Shown: in pieces, positions 37,038 to 45,944 of the stretch | How the letters are laid out: every line of letters starts with the position of its first letter | Position numbering within the stretch: the stretch's first letter is position 1 | Assembly (NCBI GenBank): GCA_934102255.1 | Contig: CAKOSN010000003.1 | Coordinates: 1 to 64,000, forward strand | Length of the DNA: 64,000 bases | DNA from: an uncultured Bacilli bacterium | GTDB lineage: Bacteria; Bacillota_I; Bacilli_A; RF39; UBA660 | Direction of reading: 5' to 3' | The notes under the pieces: generated by a model | The model's database searches: none | What the model was told of the DNA's origin: nothing | The model's input: only the letters and a program-made list of their open reading frames with translations | Program-made: the position numbers and the translations under genes

Positions 37038-37994
37038 ATGTGGCAACATTTAACTAAAAGTAAAATTAACGAATTCATATTATCTCTTAATCTTACCTTT
37101 TATGAAAAACTTTCTGATAAAGAGAAATTAAAACTTATATATACAATTAGTAATCATGCTGAAAAGCATTATAAAGTATTTAAAATACCTAAAAGAAATG
37201 GTGGCTACCGTACTATTTACGAACCCGATTATACTTTAAAAAGTATTCAAAGAAATATTCTAAATAATGTTTTAAATGAAAGAATTACTTCTTTGTACGC
37301 TAAAGCTTATAAAAAAGGTTTAAGTCTAGTCGATAATGCTACACCCCATTTAAATAAAAAAGTAATTCTAAAACTTGATATTAAAGATTTTTTTCCTAGT
37401 ATTGATTTTTTAAAAGTCTATAAAAAAGCTTTTCCAAGAAACATCTATCCTGAGGCCGTTGCTAGTCTTTTAACTAATCTTACTACTTATAATAATTTTT
37501 TACCCCAAGGTACTCCTACTTCCAGTTATATATCCAATTTAGTTTTAAGAAGTTTTGATATTAAAGTTGGTAACTTTTGCGAAGATAGAAATATTTCTTA
37601 TACCCGATACTGTGATGATATGACTTTTTCTGGTGATTTTGATACTAATGAAGTAATAACTTTCGTTAAGAATGCTTTATATAAAGAAGGATTCATCTTA
37701 AATAAACAAAAAATAAAAATTATAAAACCTAATAAAGCTCAGATAGTAACCGGTATAGTTTGTAATGAAAAATTAAGTATTCCCCGTCCTTATAAAAAGG
37801 CTATCCGCCAAAGTATTTATTATATCAATAAATATGGTCTTGATAATCACTTAAAACATATTAAAAGTTTAGATGATAAAACTACCTATCTTAATAAATT
37901 ATATGGTCAAGTATTATTTGTTTTACAAATAGAAAAAAACGATTCAGAATTTTTAAATTATAAAAATACCCTAATTAAATTAAAAGAAAACTAA
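37038..37994 (+). CDS. Retron reverse transcriptase
   Basis: 318 aa. Retron RT hallmarks are present: NATPH (100-104, the NAxxH motif of region X), LKLDIKDFFPSI (Asp114, first catalytic Asp), QGTPTSSYISNL (157-168), YCDD (191-194, catalytic) and VTG (237-239, region Y motif). The length is a bare RT core with no fused effector. The ATG at 37038 has AGGAGG 8 nt upstream; an earlier ATG at 37034 is out of frame. It uses the msr-msd RNA directly upstream as primer and template to make branched msDNA. A terminator follows at once, so no effector gene shares this transcript. Confidence 0.9.
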   Translation: MWQHLTKSKINEFILSLNLTFYEKLSDKEKLKLIYTISNHAEKHYKVFKIPKRNGGYRTIYEPDYTLKSIQRNILNNVLNERITSLYAKAYKKGLSLVDNATPHLNKKVILKLDIKDFFPSIDFLKVYKKAFPRNIYPEAVASLLTNLTTYNNFLPQGTPTSSYISNLVLRSFDIKVGNFCEDRNISYTRYCDDMTFSGDFDTNEVITFVKNALYKEGFILNKQKIKIIKPNKAQIVTGIVCNEKLSIPRPYKKAIRQSIYYINKYGLDNHLKHIKSLDDKTTYLNKLYGQVLFVLQIEKNDSEFLNYKNTLIKLKEN

Positions 37995-38037
37995 CCCTAT
38001 AGAATACTTTCATACTCTATTAAGGTTTAGTTTTTTT
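37987..38037 (+). terminator. Terminator of the retron
   Basis: AAAACTAACC pairs with GGTTTAGTTTT, with inner pairing TATAGA/TCTATT, followed by seven T. The RT stop codon lies in the 5' arm. It separates the retron from the convergent transglutaminase 2 gene. Confidence 0.75.
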
Positions 38038-39211
38038 AACAAGCTTTACGATAAATATTTAAAACACGTTCTTCAAACTTAGCGCGGTAGCATCTTCTAC
38101 TATCCACCATATAGCCAACATAGCCATTATAATTAGCCACTTTTTCTTTAATACGCTTACGGCTTAATAAGTCATTAGCAACATCTTTTACCTCTTCATC
38201 ACTTAAATATATAAAATCCATTTCACTATAAATTCTTTTAATATCAATCGTATTATTAGATTTATTATACTCAATATATAAATACTCATTAATACCATTG
38301 GAACTATTACCAGTTGCAATAAGTAAAAATGAAGTTCCATCATTTCTTATCATACTTACTGTGTTATTATTATAGCTACAAGGCATATTATTATCAATAT
38401 ATACTGGATTTAGACCTATCATGGCTATTTCTTTATTAACCGTATAATCATATTGACATGGAATCGTACAATTTGGATACATATCAATATTTTTTAAAGC
38501 CGTTTTAATTTGTTCACTATTTAAAACACTTAAAGGAAACATCGTCTCTTCTTTTTCTCTTTTTAAATTACGATGAACATTACCATAAAACTCCTGACTA
38601 TTATCAGAAGCAAAATATTCAAAACTACATTTATTATACATTTTTTCACTAATATCCCAAGTCAAATCAAGACCATAATACCTACCGTTTATCTCCAAAA
38701 CATTGAAGGCATGATGATGTTGTTTGTTTTGATAATAACAATTAACCCCTAAGCGGTCCATTATTTCTTTATAAACAAGAGCAAAGCCCGCACAAACTCC
38801 TTCACCATTAACTAAAACCATTAAATTTCTTGATTTTACTCTATCAGCATATTCATTATAATATAAATTTACACATAATCTTTGATAAACAAAAATTGCT
38901 TTTTCTAACTCTGACCAAACAGGATTTATTAAACGTTCAATCTCTTCCAAAAAATCTAAAATTTCTAGCATTTCCCATTTAGTATAATAAGTTCTTTCTT
39001 GATAATCTTCCTTAGCAAATTTCTTTTTTACTGGATTTAATCCGCCTAGAATACTAATCGTAATATTATCAGATAATAACTCTACTTTTTCCTTTGTTAA
39101 ACCCTTCGTATTTTTAAATACTAGAGCTATCTTTTTTCTTCTTGCTAGTTCATTATACTAATTAATAGTTTTTAAATCTAACTCCCTAACATTCAAATTA
39201 ATTTTTTGCAT
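38036..39211 (-). pseudogene. Transglutaminase-like protein 2 with in-frame TAG
   Basis: An ATG at 39209-39211, with GGGGGAT as ribosome binding site and 1 nt after the LRR 2 stop, opens a 391-codon frame broken only by a TAG at 39158-39160 (codon 18). Both sides align with transglutaminase 1: NTKGLTKEKVELLS matches NTKGITSSMLRQLN, and the TAG falls where the other protein has Leu (N-L-Y-N). Downstream of the TAG the triad is intact: GVCAGFALVYKEIMDR, HHAFNVLE and YGLDLTWD. The first internal ATG (38971) lacks a ribosome binding site. It is a nonsense-mutated gene, a rarely suppressed one, or a base error. TAG ends other genes here, so general reassignment is unlikely. Confidence 0.75.
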
Positions 39212-39212
39212 T

Positions 39213-39758
39213 TTAATCCCCCACTTGTATTTTTTCTCTTATTTCTATATTAATATTATTTAACTTATCTAAATAATCTTTATTTTTCCTATATTGTTCT
39301 TCTGATACTGCAAGCGTCCTTATTTCATAATTATCAACATTAATACTAGATACTAAAGCTTGATTAATTATTAAAGTTTCTGCCTTTATCTTCACAAAAG
39401 GTATAACCATATTTTTAATAGTAATAGTCTTATAAACATAATCTTGATTTAATTTTAAATTAGTATTATCTAAGGTAATATTTTTAATATTAATAGGTTC
39501 ATCAGTACCCACTATCTCACAATTAACTAAACGCAAATCTTGTAAATTATGACATCCCATAATATAACTGATATCATCACTACTCAAACATAAATTACAT
39601 AGTGTTAAATTTTCTAAATTAGGTAAGCTTAAAATTTCTTCTAATTTAACATGAGCAATCGCCCCTGCAATAGTAAATCGATTAATAACTAAACTCTTAA
39701 TAGCAAAGTAATCATTATTACAAACTCTTAAAGCTTTATTTATACTATCTGTAATCAT
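39213..39758 (-). CDS. Leucine-rich-repeat protein 2
   Basis: 181 aa protein with degenerate leucine-rich repeats: LPNLENLTLCNLCLSSDD, CHNLQDLRLVNCEIVG, IKNITLDNTNLKL, TITIKNMVIPFV and AETLIINQALVSS. It ends with EEQYRKNKDYLDKL, like LRR protein 1. No signal peptide. ATG has GAGGGAGTG upstream and a sigma-A promoter further up. The gene is directly followed by transglutaminase 2, giving the same LRR-then-transglutaminase order as at 28.4-30.8 kb. Confidence 0.62.
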   Translation of the reverse strand: MITDSINKALRVCNNDYFAIKSLVINRFTIAGAIAHVKLEEILSLPNLENLTLCNLCLSSDDISYIMGCHNLQDLRLVNCEIVGTDEPINIKNITLDNTNLKLNQDYVYKTITIKNMVIPFVKIKAETLIINQALVSSINVDNYEIRTLAVSEEQYRKNKDYLDKLNNINIEIREKIQVGD

Positions 39759-39812
39759 TTAAACACTCCCTCTTTTCTTCTTTTAACCCATAATGCAGGC
39801 TTTTGAATGACT

Positions 39813-39840
39813 ATTATAAAGATTTTTTTCTTAAAATCAA
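39813..39840 (-). promoter_or_regulatory. Promoter of the LRR 2/transglutaminase 2 module
   Basis: On the minus strand TTGATT (39835-39840), a 16-nt spacer and TATAAT (39813-39818) lie 55 nt upstream of the LRR 2 start. Confidence 0.55.
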
Positions 39841-39851
39841 TAAAAATTTAC

Positions 39852-39889
39852 AAAAAGCAAAAACTAACTAATTTTTACACTAGTTAGCT
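39852..39889 (-). terminator. Terminator of lon
   Basis: On the minus strand CTAACTA pairs with TAGTTAG around a 10-nt loop and is followed by a long T-rich run. It lies just after the lon stop codon and marks the lon side of the island. Confidence 0.7.
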
Positions 39890-39892
39890 TAA

Positions 39893-42199
39893 TTAATCAT
39901 TAAATAATCTTGTAAATATCTCTTTATAATTAGAAACCCCATAAACCGTTAATTTACTTAATATATCTTTAGGTATTTCTTCTAAGTTTTTCATATTATT
40001 GTTAGGAATAAATATAGTCTTAATGCCATTATTATAAGCCCCAATTAACTTTTCTTTAATGCCACCTACTTCTAAGACTTCTCCATTTAAACCAATTTCA
40101 CCCGTCATAGCAATTTTTTTAGAAATTGGTTTATTTAGTAAAAGACTTAAAAGACTAGTCGTAATACTTACTCCAGCGGAAGGTCCGTCTTTAGGCGTTG
40201 CCCCTTCTAAGAAATGAATATGAATATTACGATTGTCAAAATAATAATCATTTACTTTAAAATAATCTTTATTGCTTCTAATATAACTAATAGCAACTTC
40301 AATCGACTCGGTAATCACATTACCAAGAGACCCCGTTGTTATAACTTCACCCTTACCGTCAAACAAGCAAGCTTCGATTTCCATTACTACACCACCTAGA
40401 GGCGTGTAAGCAAGAGCATTAATAATACCCGGACTTTCAATATTTAATAGTTTGGTATCTATAAACTTTTTAGGCCCTAAATACTTTGTAACCATTTCTT
40501 CGGTAATACTAAGTTTTAAAGTAGCATCATCATATTCTAATATAAGTTTACGCATTACTTGTTCTAAACATCTTTTTAAATTACGAAGTCCCGCCTCACA
40601 AGTATAAGAAACAATAATTTCTTTAATAACTTCATCACTAATCTTTACATCACGACCACTAATCAAATAATTTTTAAAAATAGTCGGTAATAAGTATTTT
40701 TTAGCAATATCAATCTTTTCTTCTAAAGTATAACTCGATAACTCTATTATTTCTAAACGGTCAAATAAAGCCGGCGGAATATTTTCAATATCGTTAGCTG
40801 AGGCAATAAACATTACCTCCGAAATATCAAATGGTTCTTCTAAGTAATTATCCGTAAATAAATAATTTTGTTCTGGGTCAACTATTTCTAGTAAAGCACT
40901 AGCCGGGTCGCCATTATAATTTTTAACCATTTTATCGATTTCATCAAGTAAAATAACGGGATTTTTTACCTGACACTTTTTAATGGCTTGCATAATTTTT
41001 CCCATGTTACTACCTAAATAAGTGCGACGAGACCCCATAAGTTCCGTAACATCATTCAAGCCCCCAACACTTAATTTATAAAACTCACGATTTAGAGCAT
41101 TGGCAATCGCAATCGAAATGGAAGTTTTACCAACACCAGGAGCTCCCACTAAACACAAAATAGGACTTTTTACATTCGGATTGCGACGTTTTAAAGCCAC
41201 ATACTCCAAAATTCTACTCTTAACATTTTCTAAACCATAATGACTCTTAGACAAAGCCTTTTTTACTTTATCTAAATCCAACTCTTCAACCCCCGTTTTA
41301 TTCCAAGGTAAACTTAAAATCGTATCTAAATAATTTTGGACAATCGCACGTTCAGGATGCCCCTCCGGTAAATAGTCTAACTTTTTAATTTCCAGAGCAA
41401 TCTTATTTTTAGTAGGACCAGGCATAACTAAATCATCAAGCATATTAAAATAATCATCTTGAATTTTTTTAGTATCTTTATCTTCTCCTAACTCTTTTTT
41501 TATATATTTTAACTTTTCTTTTAAAATATACTCTCTTTGATTAGACTCCATTTCTTCTCTTAGAGTATCTTCAATCTTATAATCCAGTTCGCAAACTTCA
41601 ATTTCAACCGAAATATCATAAATTAAATTAGTTGCCCTTTTTATTGGGTCAAACTCATTCATATAATTTATTTTCTTTTCAAAACTTAAAGGAATAAAAG
41701 TAGCAACAATATCAGTTAATTTATTCAAATCATTAATTTGGGCAATCTGCGATAAAACACTATTAGAAATAGTATGTGAAATATTTATATATGTGGTTAA
41801 AGTTTTAATTAATTTTCTTTTTAAAGCCGTTTCGGAAACAATATCACTTTTTATATCAGTTATATTAGAAGTAATAGCCATAACAACACTTTTATTATCT
41901 TCTAAACATTTATATTTATCAATTTTAACACGAGTAGTTCCAATTACCGTTAAACGAATATTACCATTAGGCAAGTCAATAATATTTTTAATCGTTCCAA
42001 TGACTCCTATATTAGGTAAATCATTAATACTAGGTTCTTCTTCTAAAGTATCCCTAGGACAAACCAAAATCAAATTTCCATTATGATGTTTATTCGATAT
42101 AGTAACTAAAATATCATCTTTTTTAGTTTCTACTTTAATCTCTTGATTAGGAAGAATGATTAAGTCTTTTAGTATCATCACAGGTAGATAATTATTCAT
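39893..42199 (-). CDS. lon: ATP-dependent protease Lon
   Basis: 768 aa, typical for LonA. An N-terminal LAN substrate-binding domain (about 5-190), a coiled linker, an AAA+ module with GAPGVGKTS (about 349-357) and Walker B VILLDEID, and a C-terminal S16 protease domain with EGATPKDGPSAGVS (catalytic Ser near 672) and the catalytic Lys in GGIKEKLIGAYNNG (near 715) are all visible. It degrades misfolded and regulatory proteins. It has its own promoter and terminator and borders the accessory island. Confidence 0.97.
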   Translation of the reverse strand: MNNYLPVMILKDLIILPNQEIKVETKKDDILVTISNKHHNGNLILVCPRDTLEEEPSINDLPNIGVIGTIKNIIDLPNGNIRLTVIGTTRVKIDKYKCLEDNKSVVMAITSNITDIKSDIVSETALKRKLIKTLTTYINISHTISNSVLSQIAQINDLNKLTDIVATFIPLSFEKKINYMNEFDPIKRATNLIYDISVEIEVCELDYKIEDTLREEMESNQREYILKEKLKYIKKELGEDKDTKKIQDDYFNMLDDLVMPGPTKNKIALEIKKLDYLPEGHPERAIVQNYLDTILSLPWNKTGVEELDLDKVKKALSKSHYGLENVKSRILEYVALKRRNPNVKSPILCLVGAPGVGKTSISIAIANALNREFYKLSVGGLNDVTELMGSRRTYLGSNMGKIMQAIKKCQVKNPVILLDEIDKMVKNYNGDPASALLEIVDPEQNYLFTDNYLEEPFDISEVMFIASANDIENIPPALFDRLEIIELSSYTLEEKIDIAKKYLLPTIFKNYLISGRDVKISDEVIKEIIVSYTCEAGLRNLKRCLEQVMRKLILEYDDATLKLSITEEMVTKYLGPKKFIDTKLLNIESPGIINALAYTPLGGVVMEIEACLFDGKGEVITTGSLGNVITESIEVAISYIRSNKDYFKVNDYYFDNRNIHIHFLEGATPKDGPSAGVSITTSLLSLLLNKPISKKIAMTGEIGLNGEVLEVGGIKEKLIGAYNNGIKTIFIPNNNMKNLEEIPKDILSKLTVYGVSNYKEIFTRLFND

Positions 42200-42545
42200 A
42201 TAACCACATCCATTTATAACTAAACTCTATAGTACCAATTTAAGATTTATTTGACAAGGTTTTTTCCATATTTTTTAAGCTTTTTGTTATCTTTTTTCTT
42301 GATTTTTAATAATCTTATCTAACTAATTTTTATTTTTTTCTTTAATAAGATTTTTCTAATAATCAAAATCACTATATTATTAATATATATATAAATAACG
42401 AAATAACTATTAAGACTTATTATGTTTATAAGATAAAAAATTTCTTAAAAGTACCAATTCTTACCAATTTATGGTTATTTCACATAAAATTCATAGTAAA
42501 TTATAAAACTTTATGGTAAAATTTAATTATGGAGGTTAGATATTT
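42200..42545. other. Divergent intergenic region lon/hpf
   Basis: 346 nt of very AT-rich sequence with no open frame of note. It holds the lon promoter on the left and, on the right, TGGTAAAAT (42514-42522), a possible extended -10 for hpf, plus GGAGG 10 nt before its ATG. I see no CIRCE or CtsR-type operator and no convincing RNA gene. Confidence 0.5.
42229..42257 (-). promoter_or_regulatory. Promoter of lon
   Basis: On the minus strand TTGTCA (42252-42257), a 17-nt spacer and TACTAT (42229-42234) lie 30 nt before the lon ATG. Confidence 0.6.
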
Positions 42546-43085
42546 ATGAAATTAAATATTAGAGGAAAAAATTTGAGTGTTACACCCGCAATTAAGGAGT
42601 ATATCGAAAAAAGACTAAGTAAGTTAGATAAATACTTCAAAGACGGTGATAATACTACTTCCAATGTTATTATCAAGACAAGAGCTAATAAAGATGTCAT
42701 CGAAGTAACAATACTAAAAGACTCAACCGTTATTAGAGCTGAGGTCATGGATGATGATTTATACACTGCTATTGACTTGGTACTAGAAAAACTAGAAAGG
42801 CAAATAAGAAAAAACAAAGAAAAATACAATACAATAAGAGCCAAAAAAAATAAAGATTTAGAAAGTATTTTCGAAGATTTCGCTGGTGATAAAATTGATA
42901 ATGAACCAACAGTTGTAAAAAGAAAAACAATCGATACTTCTAAACCTATGGATATCAATGAGGCAATCTTACAAATGGAATTTGTTTCTCATGACTTCTT
43001 TATTTTTAAAGATAGTAAGACCGAACAAATATGTGTTTTATATAAAAGATGTGACGGCGACTACGGCGTTATCGAAGTTAAATAA
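42546..43085 (+). CDS. hpf: Ribosome hibernation promoting factor, long form
   Basis: 179 aa long-form HPF, which makes 70S ribosomes pair into inactive 100S dimers when growth slows. The N-terminal S30AE domain (about 1-100) starts MKLNIRGKNLSVTPAIKEYI and has the basic helix LEKLERQIRKNKEK. The C-terminal dimerisation domain (about 120-179) has VVKRKTIDTSKPMDINEAIL and YKRCDGDYGVIE. GGAGG precedes the ATG. A strong terminator follows. Confidence 0.95.
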   Translation: MKLNIRGKNLSVTPAIKEYIEKRLSKLDKYFKDGDNTTSNVIIKTRANKDVIEVTILKDSTVIRAEVMDDDLYTAIDLVLEKLERQIRKNKEKYNTIRAKKNKDLESIFEDFAGDKIDNEPTVVKRKTIDTSKPMDINEAILQMEFVSHDFFIFKDSKTEQICVLYKRCDGDYGVIEVK

Positions 43086-43122
43086 TAAATTTAATAGATT
43101 ATTAATCTAAATATAGATATTT

Positions 43123-43150
43123 AAAAGAGTGATTATGCATCACTCTTTTT
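43123..43150. terminator. Terminator of hpf, possibly bidirectional
   Basis: AAAAGAGTGAT, loop TATGC, ATCACTCTTTTT. A-rich and T-rich flanks on either side let it serve hpf on the plus strand and the 177-aa gene on the minus strand. Confidence 0.8.
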
Positions 43151-43161
43151 GTTTTGTTAAC

Positions 43162-43695
43162 TTACTTAGTTAATTTTCTTATCTTTTCTTGTTCTTTTAA
43201 ATGTTTTTCATAAGCATCAAGCGGACTAATTTCTGGAATCCCCGTAGGTGTAATTGTATCCCATACTACTTGCATATTCTGTTCCATTTTTAACAAGTTT
43301 TTAGCGCAAAACTCGGCGCAATAATCATTGAAATGACTTAAACAATATTTAATACTTTGTCTTTGTGGCTCTGTTACTTCATGATTTTCAAATACCATTA
43401 AATAACTAGGGGTCTTACCACTAGAATTGTCCTTTCTAGTTGGCGAATTTAAAAGAACGGTAAATCCTAATAAATTAAAAATCAAGGCCGTATTATAAGG
43501 ACTAACATCACCCTCGTCTAAAGTCTTAGCAATTTCATTACCTGGGTATAAAGCATCTGCTATTTCTAATAAAAACATTTTATGTCTTATATCACTAAAG
43601 ATATCCCCATTCTTATAAATATTTCCATTTCTATCTATTACGAATACTTTCGTATTAATTAAATTATTTTCATTTTCTAAATTTACTACTTCCAT
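43162..43695 (-). CDS. Hypothetical soluble protein
   Basis: Unrecognised 177 aa protein. An N-terminal VFVIDRNGNIYKNGDIFSD segment looks beta-rich; the centre is hydrophobic but not membrane-like; the C-terminal third is helical with two Cys (KYCLSHFNDYCAEFCAKN, three in fact) and ends in a charged coil. No signal peptide. It stands alone between two convergent or divergent neighbours. No function is offered. Confidence 0.5.
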   Translation of the reverse strand: MEVVNLENENNLINTKVFVIDRNGNIYKNGDIFSDIRHKMFLLEIADALYPGNEIAKTLDEGDVSPYNTALIFNLLGFTVLLNSPTRKDNSSGKTPSYLMVFENHEVTEPQRQSIKYCLSHFNDYCAEFCAKNLLKMEQNMQVVWDTITPTGIPEISPLDAYEKHLKEQEKIRKLTK

Positions 43696-43857
43696 ATTAA
43701 CTCACTTTCAAATTTACTATATTACCTCTTGATTATATAAAGATTTTTCAGGAATTTCTACCCATTTTGTTTATCTTTTTTAAAAACTTGCAAAAATTAA
43801 AGATAATTAGAAGAAAATACTAGCATTTTATGGTATATTAATTACGGAGATGGTATT

Positions 43858-44304
43858 ATGCGAAAGAAAAAAAATATAATTTTAGGCGTTTTAATATGTA
43901 TCTTAATAATACTAGTATGCGTCTTACTTTTTATTATTGGTAAAAAGTCTGACTTTAAAAGTATTGAAGATATCGATTTAGCAACCTTAAAAACAAAAAT
44001 ATATAATAAGGAGAAATTTGTCTTAGTAGTTACTCAGACTGGCTGTTCTCATTGTATGGCTTACTTGCCGGTTTTAGAAGAAGTTGGTGAAGAATATAAA
44101 CTGACCTTCTATGATATTAATATGACTAATTTATCTGATGATGAAAAAACAGAATTTAATAAGTTAGTTCGTATTAGTGGAACTCCAACAACTATTTTTT
44201 ATACTAACGGTGAAGAAGAATCTACTACCGCCAGATTAGTTGGAGAAAAAACTAAAGATAAAATTATTAATAGATTAAAAAGTGAGGGCTATATAAATGA
44301 ATAA
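43858..44304 (+). CDS. Membrane-anchored thioredoxin-like protein
   Basis: 148 aa. One N-terminal membrane helix (about 8-28), then a thioredoxin fold with the active-site motif TGCSHC (Cys63, Cys66) and the cis-Pro loop ISGTPTTIFY (about 115-124). It should act outside the membrane as a thiol-disulfide oxidoreductase. GGAG is placed upstream of ATG. It overlaps the CPBP protease gene by 8 nt, so the two are translated together. Confidence 0.82.
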   Translation: MRKKKNIILGVLICILIILVCVLLFIIGKKSDFKSIEDIDLATLKTKIYNKEKFVLVVTQTGCSHCMAYLPVLEEVGEEYKLTFYDINMTNLSDDEKTEFNKLVRISGTPTTIFYTNGEEESTTARLVGEKTKDKIINRLKSEGYINE

Positions 44305-44974
44305 AATCCTACAATTTGGTAAGGGGTTATTGGGATTATTTCTATTTTTCTTTGTACAACTTGGTTTTCAAATGTTGTTTTATAACATATTAATAAAAAA
44401 TAACTTAGTCGTTAACAATATTCTATATATTATTATGGAACTAATATTAATGGCTATCTTAGCTTTTATGAATAGAAAAAAATTAAAAGAAGATTATGCT
44501 GATTTTAATGAAAATTATAAAAAATATTTAAAATATGGTTTTAAACTATGGTTCATTGGTTTAATTGTCATGATGGTTAGTAATGGTATTATTGCTAGTA
44601 TTACTGGTGGTCTTGCTAATAACGAAGAAATGAATAGACAAATGATTTTAGAATATCCTGTCTATATGATTATTTCTACTATGGTCTTTGCGCCCTTTAT
44701 TGAAGAATTAACATTTAGAGGTAATTTTAAAGATGCTTTCAAAAGTAAAACTGCTTTTATTATCTTTACAGCCTTAGTATTTGCGGGCGTTCATGTTTTA
44801 AATGGGATAACTAGTCCTGTTGAACTACTCTACTTTATACCTTACGGAGCTTTATCAATAGCATTCGGTAAAACTTATATGGAAACTAATAATATTTATA
44901 CAACCATGGTTATCCATTCCGTTCATAATAGTTTAAGTATTATCTTAATAGTGCTTATGTATTTAGTAGGTTAA
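44297..44974 (+). CDS. CPBP family intramembrane metalloprotease
   Basis: 225 aa multi-pass membrane protein of the CPBP (CAAX protease/Abi) family. Motif 1 PFIEELTFRG (Glu136, Glu137, Arg141), motif 2 FAGVHVLNG (His166) and a late HSVHNS are present, so it should be active. About six to seven membrane segments are visible. Members process prenylated or other membrane peptides, and some give bacteriocin immunity. It sits in an operon between a thioredoxin-like and a phosphoesterase-like gene. Confidence 0.88.
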   Translation: MNKILQFGKGLLGLFLFFFVQLGFQMLFYNILIKNNLVVNNILYIIMELILMAILAFMNRKKLKEDYADFNENYKKYLKYGFKLWFIGLIVMMVSNGIIASITGGLANNEEMNRQMILEYPVYMIISTMVFAPFIEELTFRGNFKDAFKSKTAFIIFTALVFAGVHVLNGITSPVELLYFIPYGALSIAFGKTYMETNNIYTTMVIHSVHNSLSIILIVLMYLVG

Positions 44975-44980
44975 TATTTT

Positions 44981-45910
44981 ATGAAAAAGAAAGCAAAAAA
45001 GGAAGAATTAGAAGAACAAGATAATACGAAGTTAGAACCCAATGAAGTTTTAGAAAAAATAGCTAAAGACGAAGATAATAAAGAATTTGAAGAGTTTTCT
45101 GATGTTAACTCTAATCATTCTTTTAAATTTATTCGTAAAACAATAGTTATTATAATCTTGTTAATTGTCTTTTTCCGATTTTATGGTGTTTCCAGAATAT
45201 TTACTAAAGAATATAGTATTATTGATGAAGCAATTCCACAAGGGTTTGACGGTGCTAAAATAGTGCAAATAAGTGATATTCACTTTGGTACAACTGTTAA
45301 TGAGGCCATGTTGCAAAAAATAGTTAACAAAGTTAATGAATTAAAACCAGACATCATTGTTTTTACTGGTGACTTAATTGATAAAGGCATTAATCCTACT
45401 GATAAGATTAAAGCCGAAATATCCGTTAACTTAAGTAAGCTAACAGCCAATATTGGTAAATATGCTATTGCAAGCGACGAAGATTTAAATAATAATGATT
45501 TTACTACATTAATAACTAATAGTGGTTTTACTCTTCTAAATAATGAATCTACATTAATTTATAACGATTTTGAAGAACCTATCGAACTAGTTGGTTTAAG
45601 TAATCCTAACGAATCTGTTAGCACTACAGCTAATTATAAAATTGCCCTAATTCATAAACCAGATGATACAGATAGTATTTTAAATAACAATTACAATCTT
45701 ATCTTAGCTGGTCATTCTCACGGTGGTATTATTAGACTTCCCTTTATTGGGGGATTAGTAAGATTAGAAGGCGCTAAAAAGTATTATAATGATTCTTACA
45801 TACTAGATAATACAAGACTTTATATCTCATCAGGCCTTGGTACTAGTAATATTAATTTTAGAATGTTTAATCAACCTTCCATAAATCTTTATCGTTTATA
45901 TAAAAATTAA
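44981..45910 (+). CDS. Membrane-anchored metallophosphoesterase, altered motif III
   Basis: 309 aa, calcineurin-like phosphoesterase of the YkuE type. An acidic cytoplasmic N-terminus (1-50), one membrane helix (about 53-70), then VQISDIHFG (Asp99, His101), FTGDLIDKG (Asp131), IALIHKPD and LAGHSHGG. The usual GNHD/E motif is replaced by IASDEDLN (about 163-170), so the metal-binding Asn and catalytic His are missing. Activity is therefore doubtful or changed. It follows the CPBP gene by 6 nt and ends at a strong terminator. Confidence 0.8.
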   Translation: MKKKAKKEELEEQDNTKLEPNEVLEKIAKDEDNKEFEEFSDVNSNHSFKFIRKTIVIIILLIVFFRFYGVSRIFTKEYSIIDEAIPQGFDGAKIVQISDIHFGTTVNEAMLQKIVNKVNELKPDIIVFTGDLIDKGINPTDKIKAEISVNLSKLTANIGKYAIASDEDLNNNDFTTLITNSGFTLLNNESTLIYNDFEEPIELVGLSNPNESVSTTANYKIALIHKPDDTDSILNNNYNLILAGHSHGGIIRLPFIGGLVRLEGAKKYYNDSYILDNTRLYISSGLGTSNINFRMFNQPSINLYRLYKN

Positions 45911-45944
45911 GCAAATAAAACCATATTTAAATTAAGACCAAATT

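Noticed and set aside
37038..37994. Group II intron or diversity-generating retroelement
   Set aside because: No maturase or endonuclease domain, no template/variable repeat, and NAxxH/VTG plus msr-msd fit a retron.
39158..39160. General TAG reassignment
   Set aside because: TAG clearly ends other genes, for example LRR 1, transglutaminase 1 and the EIIB-like gene.
42536..42958. 140-codon minus-strand frame
   Set aside because: Antisense to hpf, low-complexity Ser/Leu content and no ribosome binding site.
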